64,000 bases of DNA. Source: Cannabis sativa. Taxonomy: Eukaryota > Streptophyta > Magnoliopsida > Rosales > Cannabaceae. Below, piece after piece: positions 46,890 to 59,252 of this stretch; position 1 is the first letter of the stretch; the number at the start of each line of letters is the position of its first letter. The stretch lies in contig NC_083604.1 of assembly GCF_029168945.1 (NCBI RefSeq), positions 69,332,211-69,396,210 of the forward strand, read 5' to 3'. A program made the position numbers and the translations under genes. Below the pieces are notes generated by a model. That model was not told the origin of the DNA and searched no databases. It was given only the letters and a program-made list of their open reading frames with translations.

Positions 46890-48893
46890 TGTAATGACCG
46901 CTTTAGTAATTTGGTTTAGTAAAGGTAATTAGCACTAATTTTTATTATTTTATTATTATTTGTGAATTAATTTAATTATGGACCCCAATATTTAGAAATA
47001 AATATTAGAGTTATAATTTCTCAATTCCGGAGATTTTATTAAACTCTAGGGGTATTATTTAGTTTATATGTGAAATATGTTATTTTTGTAATTTTTGCTC
47101 GGCGACAACGGAAAATGCGATGGATGGCTAGATTGATCACATGGGTAAGTTTAGAACCTTATTTCATAGTGGGAAATATTTTAGAGAAAATAAATTATCG
47201 GGATTGAGCGGGGTTATGGAAATTGACCATTTTACCCCTAGCTTTTGAAAATTCCTAAGTTTGATTTAAAGGGCATTTCAGTCTTTTATGGGGGGATTAG
47301 GTGGCTGATTGTATGGATGACACCTAGTCATTTTTGGGCAGCAAAGGATTTAATTAAATCCTTTTTCCAATTTAGGAAAGTCAAAAAAGAAAAGAAATTA
47401 GAAAAAATTAGTAAGCTTGAAAGAGAAGCTCTTTCTTCTCTCTCTCTCTTCGAAGGCAGCAAGAACAAGGGGAAGGGGCTGTGATTTTCTTGTGTTTTCA
47501 GCCAAAGATTCAAGGGGAAATCAACCTAAGGTAAGCTCCAATGAAACTTTTCTTTAGTTTTCAAGTTTTTAATTAGGTGTAATATGTGAAATTGTAAATC
47601 AAGGGCTGTTAGAGTTTGATGTTGGTTTGGTTCGAATTCTAGGGTTAGGTTGAGTTGAATTTAGCCCATAGCAGCTGGTTTTGAGTTTATTTGGTTGGTT
47701 TGATGTAACTTTGAACATGGAGTTCAAAGCTTTGAGCTTTAATGGCAAATTGATTTTGAATGGTTTGTTCTGTGAAATACTGCCTGGATTTTGTTGCTTA
47801 TGCATTGTATAGGAGCTCTGGAAGGTTTCGTGGCAATTGGTGGAGAGTTGAGCAACAATTGGTTTCATGGCTAGCCGGTTTTGGCAGGGTTCCCCGAGCC
47901 TTTCATTTTCTCAATTTTTGCCATTTCGATGCCTCGGTTGGGTGTTTTCCTATTTCCAGAGTTAGAATAACCCATTAAGAGCATAGCAGAACCTAGGGTT
48001 TTGGTTTTGGGATTCCCGGGATTAGGGTTTTAATCATGTGACTTACCCGGTTTCAATATGTGATTAGGGTATCCATCTAGCACGAGATTTCCGTTCAGGT
48101 CGGCCAGCACACTTGAATTCGGAAAACAGGTAAGAACTGAATATAATATGTGATGTGATATCTGAATGTGTGTATATGTGTTTGTATATGCATGCTTAAA
48201 TTATGATTTGCACTACCAACACTTGTATGAATATGTTACAGAGTGCATTGGTACAGTGAGTATTGTTGTTGTGAGTACAATACAGTGATACCAACACGGG
48301 CACGGGAAGGTGCTAAGGTGTGTGGTATATCACTCAGTGGTACTCAGAGTACGAAATAAACCCTACCAACACTCGTACAGTGAGGTACGATGTGTATGTG
48401 GTATAGTGGTTGTACCCTTGTGTTGAACGTTCATACTCATCTGTTAACCTCTGTAAATAGGTGTATGGGCACCTATTTACAGGTCGGAAATTATATGATA
48501 TGTTCTATGCATTTCTTACTGAGTCTGTCGACTCACAGTTCTGCTTCCATGTGTAGGTAAAGGAAAGGCGAAGGCTGAACAGGAGTGAACCTGAGCTCGG
48601 GTGAGATTGTACATGTCAATTAGCGCGACCTGGAGTGTTTGGTCTCGGGACATCAGGGAGTTGTATTTTGATAGTCGCTGTGCGACCTGTAAATTTGTGT
48701 ATTTTGGAATATTAATTTTAAAAAATTTGAAAACGGGATCCCGGCACTTGTAAATATTTTATTATATTACAAAGTTTAATATTTAATGCAAAAGTTTTAA
48801 TTTGACACGTTTTTTGAGAAAGTTCTTTGATTAGCAAAGATTGCACTATAATTGAAAAAGCATTGTAGCGTGCCTTAGCATTAGGGCGTTACA
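46890..48893 (+). repeat. 3' LTR of the gypsy element
   Basis: 2004 bp, preceded by the G-rich polypurine tract AACGGGGGGATAAT (46877-46889) and followed by the ATCAC duplication. Confidence 0.95.
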
Positions 48894-48898
48894 ATCAC

Positions 48899-49590
48899 TA
48901 TCTATTTATAGGTAACCACCAAGGTTTAAGTTAGAACTATTTGGCATTAAAATAATGAAAAAATGAATGATAAAACCCTATAAGTGTGGCCGGCCATGGG
49001 CCTCACTTATGCAATTTTGTTGTTTTATCATTTCTGCATCTCATTTTCTCAAAAACGCCAATTTTCAAATTCAACCATTTAAATGCAAATTCTAATTATT
49101 TAATAACTAAAAATTAATTATTAAATAATATTGTCATTTAATATATTTATTAATTAGACATATAAAGTCTCTTAATTAATAAATAAACCTAGAATCTCTT
49201 TTCTTTACAATTTCGCCCTTGCTTAGTGAAAATTCATAAAGTAGACATAGTCTAACTTTAGAATTATAATTGATTAATTAAAATCAATTTACTGAGTCTT
49301 ACAAGCAGTATGGTATCAACTAGTATGAGACCATGGGTCTATATAACCGAGCTTCCAATAAGCAGATCAAGAATTTATATCTTAAATTCACTGACTTATT
49401 AATTCTTCGTTGAATCCACGCATAGAACTTAGAATTGCACTCTCAGTATATGGAACGCTCTATATGTTCCACGATATAGACACGTCATTAGTTATCCATT
49501 GTTATAATCCTAATTTGATCAATGATCCTCTAATAGATGATCTACATTGAATAGGCACTAAGTTACTGTTACACCTTCAATGTATTTTAT
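48899..49590 (-). mobile_element. Host family A LTR, segment 2
   Basis: Continuation of the 29301-29735 LTR after the gypsy element. It starts at the TATA region (CTATTTATAGG on the plus strand) and stops at ATTTTAT (49584-49590), where the A2 complex begins. The same motif and the next part of this LTR reappear at 61135. Confidence 0.85.
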
Positions 49591-51077
49591 CGATTCAGAA
49601 AGTGTAATTTTGCTGAAGCCTTCACTATCTATTTATAGCATTCCTTCTAGGGTTTGATTTGAATTATATGGCATTAAAATAATGAAAAAATCATTTAAAA
49701 AAGATAACATAAGTGGCCGGCCCTAGGCTAGGTGGACTGGGCCTTGATTTTTGCAATTTTGCAATTTTACCACTTTTGTATCTGATTTTCTCAAAAAAGC
49801 CAATTTCCTAATTCAATCATTTAAATGCCAATTCTAACTATTTAATAACTATAAATAATTATTAAATAATATTGTCATTTATCATATTTATTAATTGCAC
49901 CATACAAAGTATCACAATTAACAAATATGCCCCTGTTAACTCTTTCTTTACAATTTCGCCCTTACTTAGTGAAAATTTCACAAATAGACATAGTCTAATT
50001 TGTGAATTATAATTGATTAATCAAAACCAATTACATGAGTCTTACAAACAATATTATCTCAACTAGTGGGGGGACCATGGGTCTATATAACTGAGCTTCC
50101 AATAAGTAGATCAAGAATTTAGCACTAAAATTCACTAACTTATTAATTCTTCGTTGAATCCACGCATAGAACTTAGAATTGCACTCTCAGTATATAGAAT
50201 GTTCTATATGTTCCACCATATAGACACATCATTAGTTATCCATTGTTATAATCCTAATTTGATCAATGATCCTCTATATGAATGATCTACATAGTAAAGG
50301 GATTAAATTACCGTAACACCCTACCATGTATTTTATCCTTAAAACACTTGACCCCGTATAAATGATATTTCAGCTTATGTGAAATGAGATCTCCACCATT
50401 TATTTTCGTTTGGCCAAGCTCGAAGGAAATCATCCTTTGCTTACTATTTGCCAGATAGAAGCTATAGATTCCATGTTTATGCTAGCGCTCCCACTCAATT
50501 GCACTACCGTGTTCCCAAAATGTACGTATCACCCTGACCTAAAAGTAGGCTTAACTAACAAATCAAAGAACACGAATAGCCTTTCAAGATTGAGCCTAAT
50601 CATAACAGGATTAAGATCATTTGATCTAGGATCAACTTGGCGATATTGACTTGAATAGATTTTACGGTAACTTTAATTAAATCTAAATCAAAGTTCAATA
50701 TCGGTCCCTTCCAATGCATACTCCATGCATCCAACCTGAGCTTTACTTTAACCAATGTTCTGGAAAGAACATAGTATTTCTCCAAATACAAGTAAACTCT
50801 TGTTGTAGATTATCATATCAGTAAAACCCTGTGTCTGATAAATCTAGGAAACTTTATTCACATAGTCATGTTTACTTTCCAATGTGATGACGACAATAAA
50901 CATGATCGAAGTATGTGAAAAGGGTTTAAGATGAATTTATAAATCAATTAGACAAGCAATTGATAAAGTGAGCCAAAACATACACAAATGAATGAAAAAT
51001 ACTTCTGTTTCTTTATTGATGTTGAATAAAATGGATTACATTGAAACGGAGTTTTATTTAGGGCATAAAACCTAACA
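49591..51077 (-). mobile_element. Truncated family A LTR, head-to-head with A2
   Basis: Reverse complement of LTR positions 1 to about 1480; the LTR 3' part is missing. It ends with the true LTR start (complement of TGTTAGGTTTTATGCCC). The first about 130 bp of the LTR (50936-51060) are of a different subfamily from A1/A2 and match the partial LTR at 61356. Confidence 0.85.
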
Positions 51078-51079
51078 AA

Positions 51080-52950
51080 TATGCATAAATAAAACTCATT
51101 TCAATATAATCAGATTTACTTATTAATATAGATCAGAAATAACATTTAATGTTGCATGGTTCACATGATTTATTTCATGATTATATGTACATAATGTATA
51201 AATTCATCTGAAACCCTTTTCACATACTTGATCCTGTTTTTTGTGTCGTCAACACATTGGAAAGTAAACATGACTATGTGAATAAAGTTTCCTAGATTTA
51301 TCGACACGTGGTTTTACTGATATGATAATCTACAACAAGAGTTTACTTGTATTTGGAGAAATACTATGTTCTTTCCAGAACATTGGTTAAAGTAAAGCTC
51401 AGGTTGGATGCATGGAGTATGCATCGGAAGGGACCGATATTGAACTTTGACTTAGATTTATTAAACTTACCGTAATATCTATTCAAGTCAATATCGCCTA
51501 GTTGATCCTAGATCAAATGATCTTAATCCTGATATGATTAGGCTCAATCTTGAAAGGCTATTCGTGTTCTTTGATTTGTTAGTTAAGCCTACTTTTAGGT
51601 CAGGGTGATACGTACATTTTGGGAACACGGTAGTGCAATTGAGTGGGAGCGCTATCATAAACATGGAATCTATAGCTTCTATCTGGCGAATAGTAAGCAA
51701 AGGATGATCTCCTTCGAGCTTGACCAAACGAACATAAATGGTGGAGTACTCATTTCACATAAGCTGAAATATCATTTATACGGGGTCAAGTGTTTTAAGG
51801 AATAAATACATTGTAGGGTGTAACGGTAATTTAATCCCTTTACAAATAGATCATTCATATAGAGGATCATTGATCACATTAGGATTATAACAATGGATAA
51901 CTAATGATGTGTCTATATGGTGGAACATATAGAGCATTCTATATAACTGAGAGTGCAATTCTAAGTTCTATGCGTGGATTCAACGAAGAATTAATAAGTT
52001 AGTGAATTTTAGTGCTAAATTCTTGATCTACTTATTGGAAGCTCGGTTATATAGACCCATGGTCCCCCCACTAGTTGAGATAATATTGCTTGTAAGACTC
52101 ATGTAATTGGTTTTGATTAATCAATTATAATTCACGAATTAGACTATGTCTATTTGTGAAATTTTCACTAAGTAATGGCGAAATTGTAAAGAAAGAGTTT
52201 ATAGGGGCATATTTGTTAATTATGATACTTTGTATGGTTCAATTAATAAATATGATAAATGACAATATTATTTAATAATTATTTATAGTTATTAAATAGT
52301 TAGAATTGGCATTTAAATGATTGAATTAGGAAATTGGCATTTTTGAGAAAATCGTAATACAAAAGGTGTTAAAATTGCAAAATTGCAAAGCCCAAGGCCC
52401 AATCCATTAAGTGTATGGTCGGCCACCTTTGTAGCTTTTTTAAATGATTTTTTCATTATTTTAATGCCATATAATTCAAATCAAACCCTAGAGGAATGCT
52501 ATAAATAGATAGTGAAGGCTTCGTGAAAATAATACACTTTCGAGATCGAAAAACCTGAGCCTCCACTCTCTTCTCTAGCCGCCACTCTCTCTCTCTTTTC
52601 TTCCTCAATATTTCGAACCTCTCTTAGTGATTAGAGTAGTGCCCACACACATCAAGTGATACCTCAATCATAGTGAGGAAGATCGTGAAGAAAGATCATC
52701 AGCAAAGGAGATTCGGCATCAAAGATTCGAGAGAAAGAGATCCGGGTTCGGATATTGATAATGCTCGCTACGTAAAGGAATCAAGGGCTAGATATCTGAA
52801 CGGAAGGAGTCATATTATTCCGCTGCACCCAATGTAAGGTTTCTTAAACTTTATATGTGTTTATTTTATCGTTTTAGAAAGTTCATATTTAGGATGTTAA
52901 TAAACATACTTGTGAGTAGATCTAAGATCCTGGTAAAATAATTTCCAACA
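51080..52950 (+). repeat. 5' LTR of A2 (first bases lost)
   Basis: 1871 bp ending CCAACA; TATA box at 52500-52508. Confidence 0.92.
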
Positions 52951-52952
52951 AC

Positions 52953-52965
52953 TGGCCTCAGAGCC
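52953..52965 (+). other. Variant primer-binding site of A2
   Basis: TGGCCTCAGAGCC, identical to A1 and different from A3. Confidence 0.8.
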
Positions 52966-55900
52966 ATGGTAATTGATTTACTTGCAAGAAATTTGGACTT
53001 TAAAACGATTGTTTGTATGTTCTTTGGATGGTATCATGTTGTATTGAGTGTTATTTGATGATTGATTGATGTTTGTGAAATTTTCGTGAAAAATAATTGT
53101 GATTTCGTTTCTGGAATTATTTTTATTGGATAGTATGGAAAAAATTAAGCAAGTTAGCCTTTTACAGAACTCAATTTGGATTTTATTTGAATTAGTTATG
53201 ATTTTTGAAGATTTGACAAAATCGGAAATTTTGTCTTTGATAGTTTCCTGCGATCGCAGAACTGTCCGTACAGTTTCGAATTTTTCCTTTTTCTTCAATT
53301 TTTCATACTTTTTCATGGAATTAACTTCCAATTTTTTGTATGGTTTTGTATATATACTATTACTATTCCTAATTCAATTCTAATTATCATTTTGAATTAA
53401 TTTAATTTTTTTTTAAATTAATTCAAGATATTAGTGTAATTTGAATTCGAATAGAATTAGTATTTATCTTTTTGCTTAAAAATCTATCTTATTTTAAAAT
53501 TTGATTATATCTTATCTTATTTTAAATTTAAAAATAAGATATTTATAATTATGTAATTTTTAAATGATATAAGATATTTTGCTAATTTTTTTTTAAATTT
53601 TGTTATTTTATTTATTTAAATTAAATTTAAAATTTGAAAAAGATATTTATTTATCTTTTCTAATTTTTTATTTAATTTTTATTTATAAAATAACATTTAA
53701 AATTTAAAAGTAGTTAGCAAATTTTTTTTGAAATGATATTTAGGTTGGTTGAAACCTAATTTTTCAAAAATTGTAGGTTTAATTTTAAATTTTTTTTAAA
53801 TTTCGAATTTTTTTTTAAATTTTTTTTTAAAAATTTTAAAAAATTTTTATTTTTTATTTTTATTTATTTAATTAATTATTTTCGAAATTAAATATTTATT
53901 TAAAATTAAATAAATCCTACATCCAACTATCCAGCTAACCTTGTTGCAGGAGTATGTGTTTTAGCTTATGTGTAAGTTTTTAAAACCTATTATTACTTGA
54001 TTGCAAATAGCCATGGTTACTTTTTGCCAGATCTAATGATCTGATGGCTCCCTTGGTCAAGATAATAATTTGTAACAGGTATATTTACAATCTTCTTTCA
54101 TCTGTGTATGACCTAGCAACATGATAGGACCCATCCAAAGTGTGCCTGTGTGAGCCTATGTGTTTAATTTTATTATAGATGCATATAGGTTAATGTTGCT
54201 AAATAAAATGTCATAGTCATTGATAGATTTTATTTAGGCCCATTTAGTTTTGGGCTTATTCAATTAATAACAATTGTTCTTATTAAGGTTAAATTCCTCT
54301 CTTTTGGGCCTTGTGTGAGAGTTGGGAGCCATAGAAGTGGGTACGACATACCGAACCCAAGACCCCCTCACACAAACCACCCCAATTGTGAAGGCCCATT
54401 TGCACGATTTGAATGATCGTACTAGGTTAATTAAACTAGTTTAACCTAATAAAATTGATTAGCAACATAATTAATTTCATTTATTTTGAAATTAATTTAA
54501 GAAAAATATAGTTTAAGGAATTTTATATTCTAAGCTAAACTATATGTATTTTCTTGTATTTAATTAAATATAGAATTATAACCATCTAGATTCTTTCTGG
54601 AACTTAATTTAAATTTTTCATTAAATATTCCTATTTAAGTTGATATTTAGTTATCTTCAACTAACCAACTTAAATCTGAATATCTTTTGAATTCAAAATT
54701 TCAAAATTAAGTTGAGGAATTTTAGGCATTGGTTATTAAGATTCTTTAGATATTTTTTTAAGTTAATATCTTTTCAAATATTAACTTAAAATGGAATATT
54801 TTCAAATTAAGTGGTTACAACTTAATTTTTGATATTTAATTAAATTTAAATTTGAAAATATTTAAGTTCTAGATTTTTCTAGTACAACTTAAATTAGATA
54901 TTTTTTCAAATTTTGTGGAAAAGATACTTAGTCAAATAAGATATTTTCTAGATAGTTATTTATAGACTACTTATTATTTCTAATATTAAATAGGAAAATA
55001 TTATAAATTGTGAAATTAATTATTTATTAATTAATTTTGGTACAATTTATTTTAAATATATTTTTTCCTAGTATTAAACTAGAGATTAATAATTAAGCCT
55101 TCTCTACACTTAATTATTTATTTCTTGAATTTAATACATTTAATTAATTTGAAAATTAAATATCTAAGTTGATTTTTATCATCATACTTAAATATTTCTT
55201 TTTCATGACATTTAATTAAATAGAAAATTATTTTTAGTTGAAATTTATTTTTTTCAACTAAATTTAAATAATTTTCAAAATATATTTTTTCTTTATTTTA
55301 TTAATCAATTTTCGAAATTGTATTTCTTAAATGCTAGAATTTCGAATTTTATCTTGAAAAATAGATTAAGTTGTAAATTAATTATTTTAATTAATTCTTG
55401 GATCAACTTAAATCAATGATTTTTTCATTTATTGATTAATTTAAAATAAATTGAATTAAAGTATATTATTAGAAATAGAATTAATTAGTCAAAGGAAAAT
55501 CTAGATAGGTGATATTTTTGCTTGAAGTATTTTTCTAGTGTATTTAATTAAATAGAAAATTAATATTTAAGTTGATTTTCATCATCATACTTAAATATTT
55601 GTAATTTTTCTTATATATTTAATTAAATAGGAAAATTATATTTTTTGTTGTAAATTAATTTTATTAATTAATTTTGGGCCAACATTAAATTAGAATAATT
55701 TTTCCGGGATTTATTTTTTATTTTAATATGCATTTTTCGAAAATTGTATTCTTATATACTTTAATTTTTCGAAATGCAATATATATTTATAGAAAATTAA
55801 ATTTGAGTTGTAAATTAATTTAAATTAATTTTGTAACAACTTAAATATTTTTTTTCTAAATATTTATTGGAAATTATTACTAAGATGGAAATAATTCATG

Positions 55901-57440
55901 TTATTTTCATATCCATCTAAGTAAAATTTATAAATATTAAATTAAAATTTATATTTAGAATTTTTCATTCTAAATTGGAAATTTTAAATAAATAAATATA
56001 TATTTAAAATAAATAGAATAAATAAAGAGAATAAAAGAAAATACAACTCTTTTTAAATAATGAGCTTTATTATCAAGAGACATTCGATCTCCATTGTGGG
56101 TTTTACACGCGTTTGTTTTAGTGAGTAATCCTCCCTAATGGAGGAACGTTCATTAGCAATTTCGCACCGTTTAACCTCGCATGATAAGTAGTTTGTAAGT
56201 GTTTTGTATGGTATGGATCACCCTAATGGTGGCGACCATACTTGACTTGCAAATTATGAAACAATGGTGGAAGCTCATAAGATAGAATTGCCTTGACTCT
56301 CGCCTAAACGGGACAACGCTGAATTCCAATCTTGATCGAATAAAAGGTTGCTAGAATGTTTAACATTTTAGACGAGCTGACAACTCTATTCAATGAATGG
56401 TAGCTTTGACTCTCGCCTAAACGGGACACTGATATCAGTTTGTTGAAAACCTTGGAAATTATTTAGGATTGTAAGTTTTAGTATTTTCACTTGTCATTCC
56501 TACTTACTATATGTTTATAATTTCTAAATTGTGTATGAATTTATATTGAACCATGTTATTTTCTGTTATTAAGTTGTAGTTTAATTTCGAATCTTCATTG
56601 TTGGTCTAACTTGGCTTGTTTATCTAATGAGATAAATCCCTAGTGGATTTTCACCATTAGACATACATAATAGTGTTAGATCTCGAAAGATAAATATTGT
56701 ATATGCGACATCTAGCTGTTCATCAATTGATGACACCTTAGACTAGTATTTTTACGATATAAAACAAGAAGATTATATAAATAAGATTACTTTGACTTTC
56801 GCTAATCGAAGCATCGTTGGATTCTTATTTTAAACGAAATTATCCTAATTCCTCTTAGCTTATTCATTTCGAATTAGCTTTCAAATATATCATTGGATGA
56901 ATGGTCTATGAATCATTTCATGTCATTATATTTTCTCTTAAGAAATTAAATGACGCATATGATTATAACCCCGAAATTCTATTCCCAATTGATATAAATC
57001 CTCAATCTTAGAAATCTCCTACTTGTATGGGCAAATCTGACTTAGAGTTTGTATTAGTAGTGGTGGTCCAAGATAGAATTACTCATAATATTTGGTATAA
57101 ATTTAAGTCTTTGACTTTGATTTTAGAATCCAAACAGAAATTTTATTATATTTCTAATTCCAGAATACAATACAGTTACACTTTCTCAAGTGTTTAAATA
57201 TCCATCTTTTATTAATGGATTCAAACTGTATGGAATATGAGTTAGGTATTCTGTGACCAGGATCCACTTGCAGTATTCTAAGAACTCTTTGATGTAACTA
57301 AACCTATGTCATCAATAGACACTACCATTTTTTTTAATCTATGGCATTTGTATCTTGTTCATAGTGGATTTGACAAGATCAATCTCTGCAAAGAGTTAAT
57401 ATGCCTATATCCACTGAAAGTAGTTCATCTCATTCGCAGA
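52966..57440 (+). other. Non-coding interior of A2
   Basis: Collinear with A1 33760-38200. It lacks the extra AAGATATTTATAATATCTTT-type repeats found in A1 at about 34320-34400. TTGACTCTCGCCTAAACGGG blocks lie at about 56295 and 56408, with the third, diverged copy near 56790. Confidence 0.7.
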
Positions 57441-59180
57441 TGAATGTACATTCAGGGGTGGATATGAGTTTTTCGTTGTATTCTTAAAACGATAACTCTA
57501 GATTATACCTTATGCAAAGAAATTTGAAATGTTTGAAAAATTTCATTAATTTCTAGCAATGGTTAAACACCATTAAGGTAAGTGGTTAAAGATCTTGCGA
57601 ACTGATAGGGGTGGAGAAATAGTTAGTAGATATGCAGTTCAAAGATCATTAAATTGATTTTTGAATTATATCCAAACTTACCTCCCCAGAAATTTCGAGT
57701 TGCATGTTGATGATTAGTTACTAGTCGTTGCCTAAATCCTTCTATGGTAATACAATTTCAGAATGATGTAATGGTTTTATACTTAATGTAAATCATTACT
57801 AGATTCATGGATGACCTAATCAAAATCTTAAGAAAAGCTAGAACTGTTAACCATGGTTTCTTAGCTATTCTAAGTGATTAGGGGTGGACCATCCCATAGT
57901 CAATAGATAAGAAAGTGTTTGTTCAAACAAATACTACTTTTCTAAGATAATGACTAAGTCTGAAAACAAGTAGCAAATAAAGGAGATATTTAATTCTTGA
58001 TTCCAAAAGTGTTCTATCATCTTATATAATATATGATGATCCCACTGCCTCTGTTGTCTTGTCACAACCAAAGAGGTTAATACCATTTAGTTTTCTTCGA
58101 CATAATTCACGGTACCTCGTCGTAGTGGGAGAGTTTCTAGGAACTCACCTTCTTATGACTTGGGAGACACTAGTGATTAAAAATCCATTGTGAGTTTAAA
58201 CAAGTAATGGATTGTCAAGATAGGAAACTAAGAAGAAAGCCAATAGAACTATGGTTTAATCCATTCACATGGAGTAACCTAAAGTTTTCTATTACAAGGA
58301 CATAAAAGGAAATTTTAGTTAATAAGTCCATTCAATGGACTTAACAAAACTTCTTGTTCCTAGTATTATAGGTTTGAGTTTATCTAAACCTATGGCTTGT
58401 GGTATACCTGGTAATTACTTACTCTAATGCAAGCAACTTACTTTAGTAAGATGCTGAAGCATTTTCTTTCTAATGGCAATCTATAGAAGCTTCACAACTT
58501 CTTAGGCATAGATTTTATCTAAGGAAAAGTCTTAACTATTCCAGAAAAGATAAAGCCATGAAAGAATTTCTTATATCAACAGTGAGAGGTCTTAGATATG
58601 CTTTTGTATGCCTTAGACCGGACACTGTTGTTGAGTGGGAGTAATGAGTAGGTATCGGATTAATCCGGAGAAGAACATTGGAAGACAATCGAAGTAAATC
58701 TTAAGATAAAGAAGAGGAACTATATGTTAGTCTATAAGGGTGTGTTTAAAACTCTTAGACTACACCATATCGAATTTCGAAATTTGCCTATGTGCTAGTA
58801 AATCTTTACGATAAGATGGTGGTTACTACGGGGGTGGAATAGTGATTTTGGAGAAGTGTAAAAACCTATGCGAAGTCTCTAGGTCTACCGAAAGGGACTG
58901 AATGTTAAAGGCTGCGGGAAAGTTACTTATTCGATCTAAGGAAAGTTCTATACATCTTTGGCACCATTCCAAATTGCCTTAAACTACTAGTGTTAATTTC
59001 CTGATTAACCAAAAGTAGTTGCCAAAGGTATAGAATCCAGTATCCCAAGAGAGTAAACATATAGAGAGGAATTTCACATTATCAATGATTTTGTGATTAA
59101 AGGAAGAGTAATGGTGGAGAAAAGGTTGTGTTTAATTCAACCTTTCAGATCCTATTACGAGGAGTTTACTACTACTACAC
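57440..59180 (+). pseudogene. Decayed copia pol in A2
   Basis: Same remnants as in A1: the integrase piece with RTDRGGE near 57600, RT and RNase H pieces around 58560-58880, and the KHIERNFTL piece near 59060. All are broken by stops and frameshifts. Confidence 0.75.
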
Positions 59181-59252
59181 TTGATTTGTATATCAAGGTG
59201 TTGAGATTATTTGAAACGCACTTTTTGTTTTATATTAGTGCAAGTGGGAGTT

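Larger units (their letters stand above)
29736..48893 (+). mobile_element. Ty3/gypsy element (Tekay-like), carrying nested element A1
   Basis: Complete gypsy element flanked by ATCAC (29731-29735 and 48894-48898). LTRs are 2054 and 2004 bp, with about 2 percent difference by eye plus a roughly 50-bp deletion in the right LTR. Order gag-PR-RT-RNase H-INT-chromodomain-like tail is that of chromoviruses; the Tekay/Del lineage is inferred. A complete family A element (A1) sits in its leader between primer site and gag. Without A1 the element is about 8.9 kb. Gag-pol is disabled by frameshifts and stops. Confidence 0.95.
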
